Positions 20,560-22,397 of a DNA stretch of 22,397 bases are shown here, piece by piece. Source of the stretch: a virus; IMG/VR virus record IMGVR_UViG_3300001681_000095, positions 1-22,397 of that record; one strand, given 5' to 3'. A program made the translations under genes and the position numbers. The first letter of the stretch is position 1, and the number at the start of each line of letters is the position of its first letter. The notes below the pieces were generated by a model. The model did no database searches. It was given only the letters and a program-made list of their open reading frames with translations, and was not told the origin of the DNA.

Positions 20560-21046
20560 GGAAATTTCCTCTTCTAGACTTGATACACTCTGCACTTATC
20601 TGGAAGACATGCTCGACTTGACCAAAATAGTAACGTGTATTGTTATACGTACGCACGATTTCATAAAATTCGTCGCCATATTGCACAAAATCTCCAACCC
20701 TTACAAAAAGATCTTGATCTTCTGTCAGTCTCCGACGATGGAAGTTCACGGTTAACTTAGTTTTATACTCATAGCCATACTTCTCATTGCTTTGTTCGTT
20801 TTCCACCACCACATATGCGTAAACTCGGACAGGCGGAAGTGTTACCTTGTTTAGCGACTCGCCATAAACATCATGAAAATTTGTATCTTCGAGAGAAACA
20901 GGGTAATAGACAATTGTTTGCCCTAACACTCTCTCAGCTAGTTCATCATTAACTTGCTTTACTAGATCACGCTCTTTTTTCCCGAAGAACATAGGGGGGG
21001 GCGGCGCAGCTGGCTGCGCCCACTTGTCCTTGGGATCGTTTGACAT
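20546..21046 (-). CDS. Neck protein, gp14-like
   Basis: A 166-residue neck/connector protein. It starts with a disordered Pro-rich leader (11-18), then a helix KERDLVKQVNDELAERVLGQTIVYYP like the N-terminal helix of T4 gp14. After it come the VYGESL motif (near residue 60), YAYVVVENEQ, a beta hairpin pair, and a DFVQYGDEFYEIVRTYNNTRYYFGQVEHVFQI segment, as in gp14's GDLIYFP and LFEINWVEP region. T4 gp14 is 256 residues, so this version lacks the C-terminal extension. It lies between the gp13-like and gp15-like genes, starting 8 bases after the former's stop and overlapping the latter by 14. Both are usual gp14 neighbours. Confidence 0.75.
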   Translation of the reverse strand: MSNDPKDKWAQPAAPPPPMFFGKKERDLVKQVNDELAERVLGQTIVYYPVSLEDTNFHDVYGESLNKVTLPPVRVYAYVVVENEQSNEKYGYEYKTKLTVNFHRRRLTEDQDLFVRVGDFVQYGDEFYEIVRTYNNTRYYFGQVEHVFQISAECIKSRRGNFHVSK

Positions 21047-21054
21047 AGGCTAAT

Positions 21055-22320
21055 TTACCCTACGAATATACCCTGAGGTATATTTTGTAGCACCTTGGCC
21101 GTCGAGTCCTGTAACGTTGCGTCCTTGGCTGCCAGTTCGGTGTAGGTTAATTCATCGAGGGTAGTCTTGAGTTCTTCTCGCAACATGTCCTGTTCTGCTT
21201 TGGCTTGAGATAGAAGATCGGCTGCATTGAGGGTTACACTCTCACCGGGGATTGGCACGGTAGCGAATTTGCCACGAATTTGCCCCAGCATTTCTTTAGC
21301 CAAAGCTAATGAAAAACGGCGGATCCATTGTTTGCCTATAGAATTGATGCTTTCAAAAGGCAAATTACTAAATGGAAGAGTATTCATATTATTGATACCC
21401 TTGATGCCCGTCTTGGGCTGACCGGTACCCTCTTCCCAAGGAGCAAATTGATTTTGAATACTGAATTGTACCCAGAACGCGTCGGGACTATTTCGATCCG
21501 GTTGAGGAAAGATTCTTAGGTTATTGTTTTTGATCTCATACGAGTAATGAGAGATCCGGGTGAACAGCGCATCCTCATATGCCATGGCCTGGAGCTTATT
21601 CTGCCACGTTGGCACAATTTCAAAAGTTGAGTCGTCAGCATACTGTCCATAGGTCCTCAGGTTTCCCACAACTGAAAAGCCTCCATAGTATCCATAGAAT
21701 CTCCACATGGCGCGAGGGGTTTTATAGAATACTTTGCGGATTAGAATACGTTTATCTTGGATTTGCCCGGCATACTTAAGAGTACCAGTAAGAGCTGACG
21801 AGGCCGAGAGGAGCGTCTGGAGATCGTAGTCCTGCTGCAGCGGGATCATTTTGACGGAGCCGGAATAGATCGGTATAGTACCACCTAAGCCCGTCTCGGT
21901 GATACTGCGTTCGGAGACCCTTCGAGCGAAGCCATAATCGAAGCGTGGGTATGCTAACGATGCGCTAGCGCCTGACAAAGCATTCGTAATTACACCATCT
22001 TGGTCAAAGGTCCCCGTGGGCGCGCCAAGGAGATTTGAAAGAGCATTCTTGCTTTGATGGATATTAACAATATATGAATATTCTAGGACTGCTTCTTCAT
22101 AAGCTGCATATACGTTACCCGGTGTAAGCTCAATATCAAGTACATCTCCCCCTAACTTTTTATATGTAAAGGCTACTTGGTCTGACGCCCCCGATAGAAA
22201 TGCCGTGGATGCAGCATATATCCCAAAGGGAAGGGAGGCTATTACATTAGATTCAGACCCGGTAACCGGAAGTATATTAGTGTTGCTCGTAGAAGCGGGG
22301 TTTAGTTTTGGGACAGCCAT
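21055..22320 (-). CDS. Neck protein, gp13-like
   Basis: A 421-residue virion protein. The C-terminal half resembles T4 gp13: NSIGKQWIRRFSLALAKEMLGQIRGKF, then VPIPGESVTLNAADLLSQAKAEQDMLREELK, where gp13 has a similar PGG-V-T-L-N-x-x-x-L-x-x-A-x-x-E helix pattern. The N-terminal part (1-60) has low complexity. A DVLDIELTPGNVYAAYEEAVLEYSYIV helix segment is typical of connector-type adaptor proteins. The ORF is longer than T4 gp13 (309 aa), mostly through beta-strand inserts in the middle (about 170-290). It follows the terminator at 22356-22379 directly and its ATG has AAGAGG about 8 bases upstream, so it heads a transcription unit of neck and tail genes. Confidence 0.72.
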   Translation of the reverse strand: MAVPKLNPASTSNTNILPVTGSESNVIASLPFGIYAASTAFLSGASDQVAFTYKKLGGDVLDIELTPGNVYAAYEEAVLEYSYIVNIHQSKNALSNLLGAPTGTFDQDGVITNALSGASASLAYPRFDYGFARRVSERSITETGLGGTIPIYSGSVKMIPLQQDYDLQTLLSASSALTGTLKYAGQIQDKRILIRKVFYKTPRAMWRFYGYYGGFSVVGNLRTYGQYADDSTFEIVPTWQNKLQAMAYEDALFTRISHYSYEIKNNNLRIFPQPDRNSPDAFWVQFSIQNQFAPWEEGTGQPKTGIKGINNMNTLPFSNLPFESINSIGKQWIRRFSLALAKEMLGQIRGKFATVPIPGESVTLNAADLLSQAKAEQDMLREELKTTLDELTYTELAAKDATLQDSTAKVLQNIPQGIFVG

Positions 22321-22344
22321 GAGGGTTCCTCTTATTCTCTATTA

Positions 22345-22352
22345 CTAAATAG
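22345..22352 (-). promoter_or_regulatory. Candidate late-promoter-like motif ahead of gp13-like gene
   Basis: Minus-strand CTATTTAG then TAATAG, 25 bases before the gp13-like start, matching the motif ahead of the sheath gene. It overlaps the T-rich tail of the terminator at 22356-22379, so part of the similarity could come from that. Confidence 0.2.
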
Positions 22353-22355
22353 AAA

Positions 22356-22379
22356 GCCCCGCCTCAAAAGAGACGGGGC
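22356..22379 (-). terminator. Intrinsic terminator upstream of the neck genes
   Basis: On the minus strand GCCCCGTCTC pairs with GAGGCGGGGC (10 pairs, one G-U) around a TTTT loop, followed by TTTCTATTT. The G-U pair is A.C on the plus strand, so it is set for minus-strand transcription. It ends an upstream gene whose body lies beyond the window. Confidence 0.85.
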
Positions 22380-22397
22380 CTTAACTATTTTGACCTT

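Noticed and set aside
20560-20595. A 12-residue N-terminal extension of the gp15-like protein
   Set aside because: The start at 20559 has a well-spaced GAGG and the extension overlaps coding sequence of the gp14-like gene.
1-22397. tRNA genes, integrase, transposase or attachment sites
   Set aside because: I saw no cloverleaf, recombinase motif or flanking repeats in the window.

Overview
The window looks like part of the genome of a contractile-tailed double-stranded DNA phage (a myovirus) distantly related to the T4 superfamily. Every convincing gene reads on the minus strand, so transcription runs from base 22397 towards base 1. The evidence is a run of T4-type neck and tail genes in collinear order (gp13-, gp14-, gp15-, gp18- and gp19-like proteins, a gp26-like tail-assembly chaperone, a tape measure, a LysM/gp53-like connector and a large hub), plus a gp32-like single-stranded DNA-binding protein and a RecA/UvsX-type recombinase. 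The phage is not a close T4 relative: its DNA polymerase is a short family A enzyme rather than family B gp43. The host cannot be read from the sequence. A lipoprotein with (Asp)4-Ser-Ala repeats hints at a Gram-negative host, but that is weak.

Right part (about 22380 down to 6325), structural module. An intrinsic terminator at 22356-22379 closes an upstream gene outside the window. Then come neck protein gp13-like, neck protein gp14-like, tail terminator gp15-like, an unusually large sheath (954 aa), the tail tube, and a gp26-like chaperone that probably continues into a downstream frame by ribosomal frameshifting. A second intrinsic terminator at 14972-14997 separates these from a 109-aa unknown, the tape measure (706 aa), a tail/baseplate protein, a LysM-like protein, a 1233-aa hub-like protein and a 425-aa unknown.

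Left part (about 6290 down to 1), replication and host-interaction module. Four sigma70-like promoters with a perfect TTGACA -35 box sit here, and I found none convincing in the structural half. Genes in order of transcription: short family A DNA polymerase, MazG-like pyrophosphohydrolase, a highly diverged FtsZ/tubulin-like protein, a DNA methyltransferase, gp32-like SSB, an Hc1 histone-like protein, an acidic unknown, a stand-alone Smr domain, a tiny Asp-repeat lipoprotein, two tiny membrane proteins, and a RecA-like recombinase cut short near the window edge. Many junctions overlap by 1-4 bases, which suggests translational coupling.

The most notable items are the FtsZ/tubulin-like protein, the probable +1/-2 frameshift in the tail chaperone, a pair of co-varying RNA hairpins between early genes, the trio of tiny envelope proteins, and the abrupt loss of RecA homology at base ~30.
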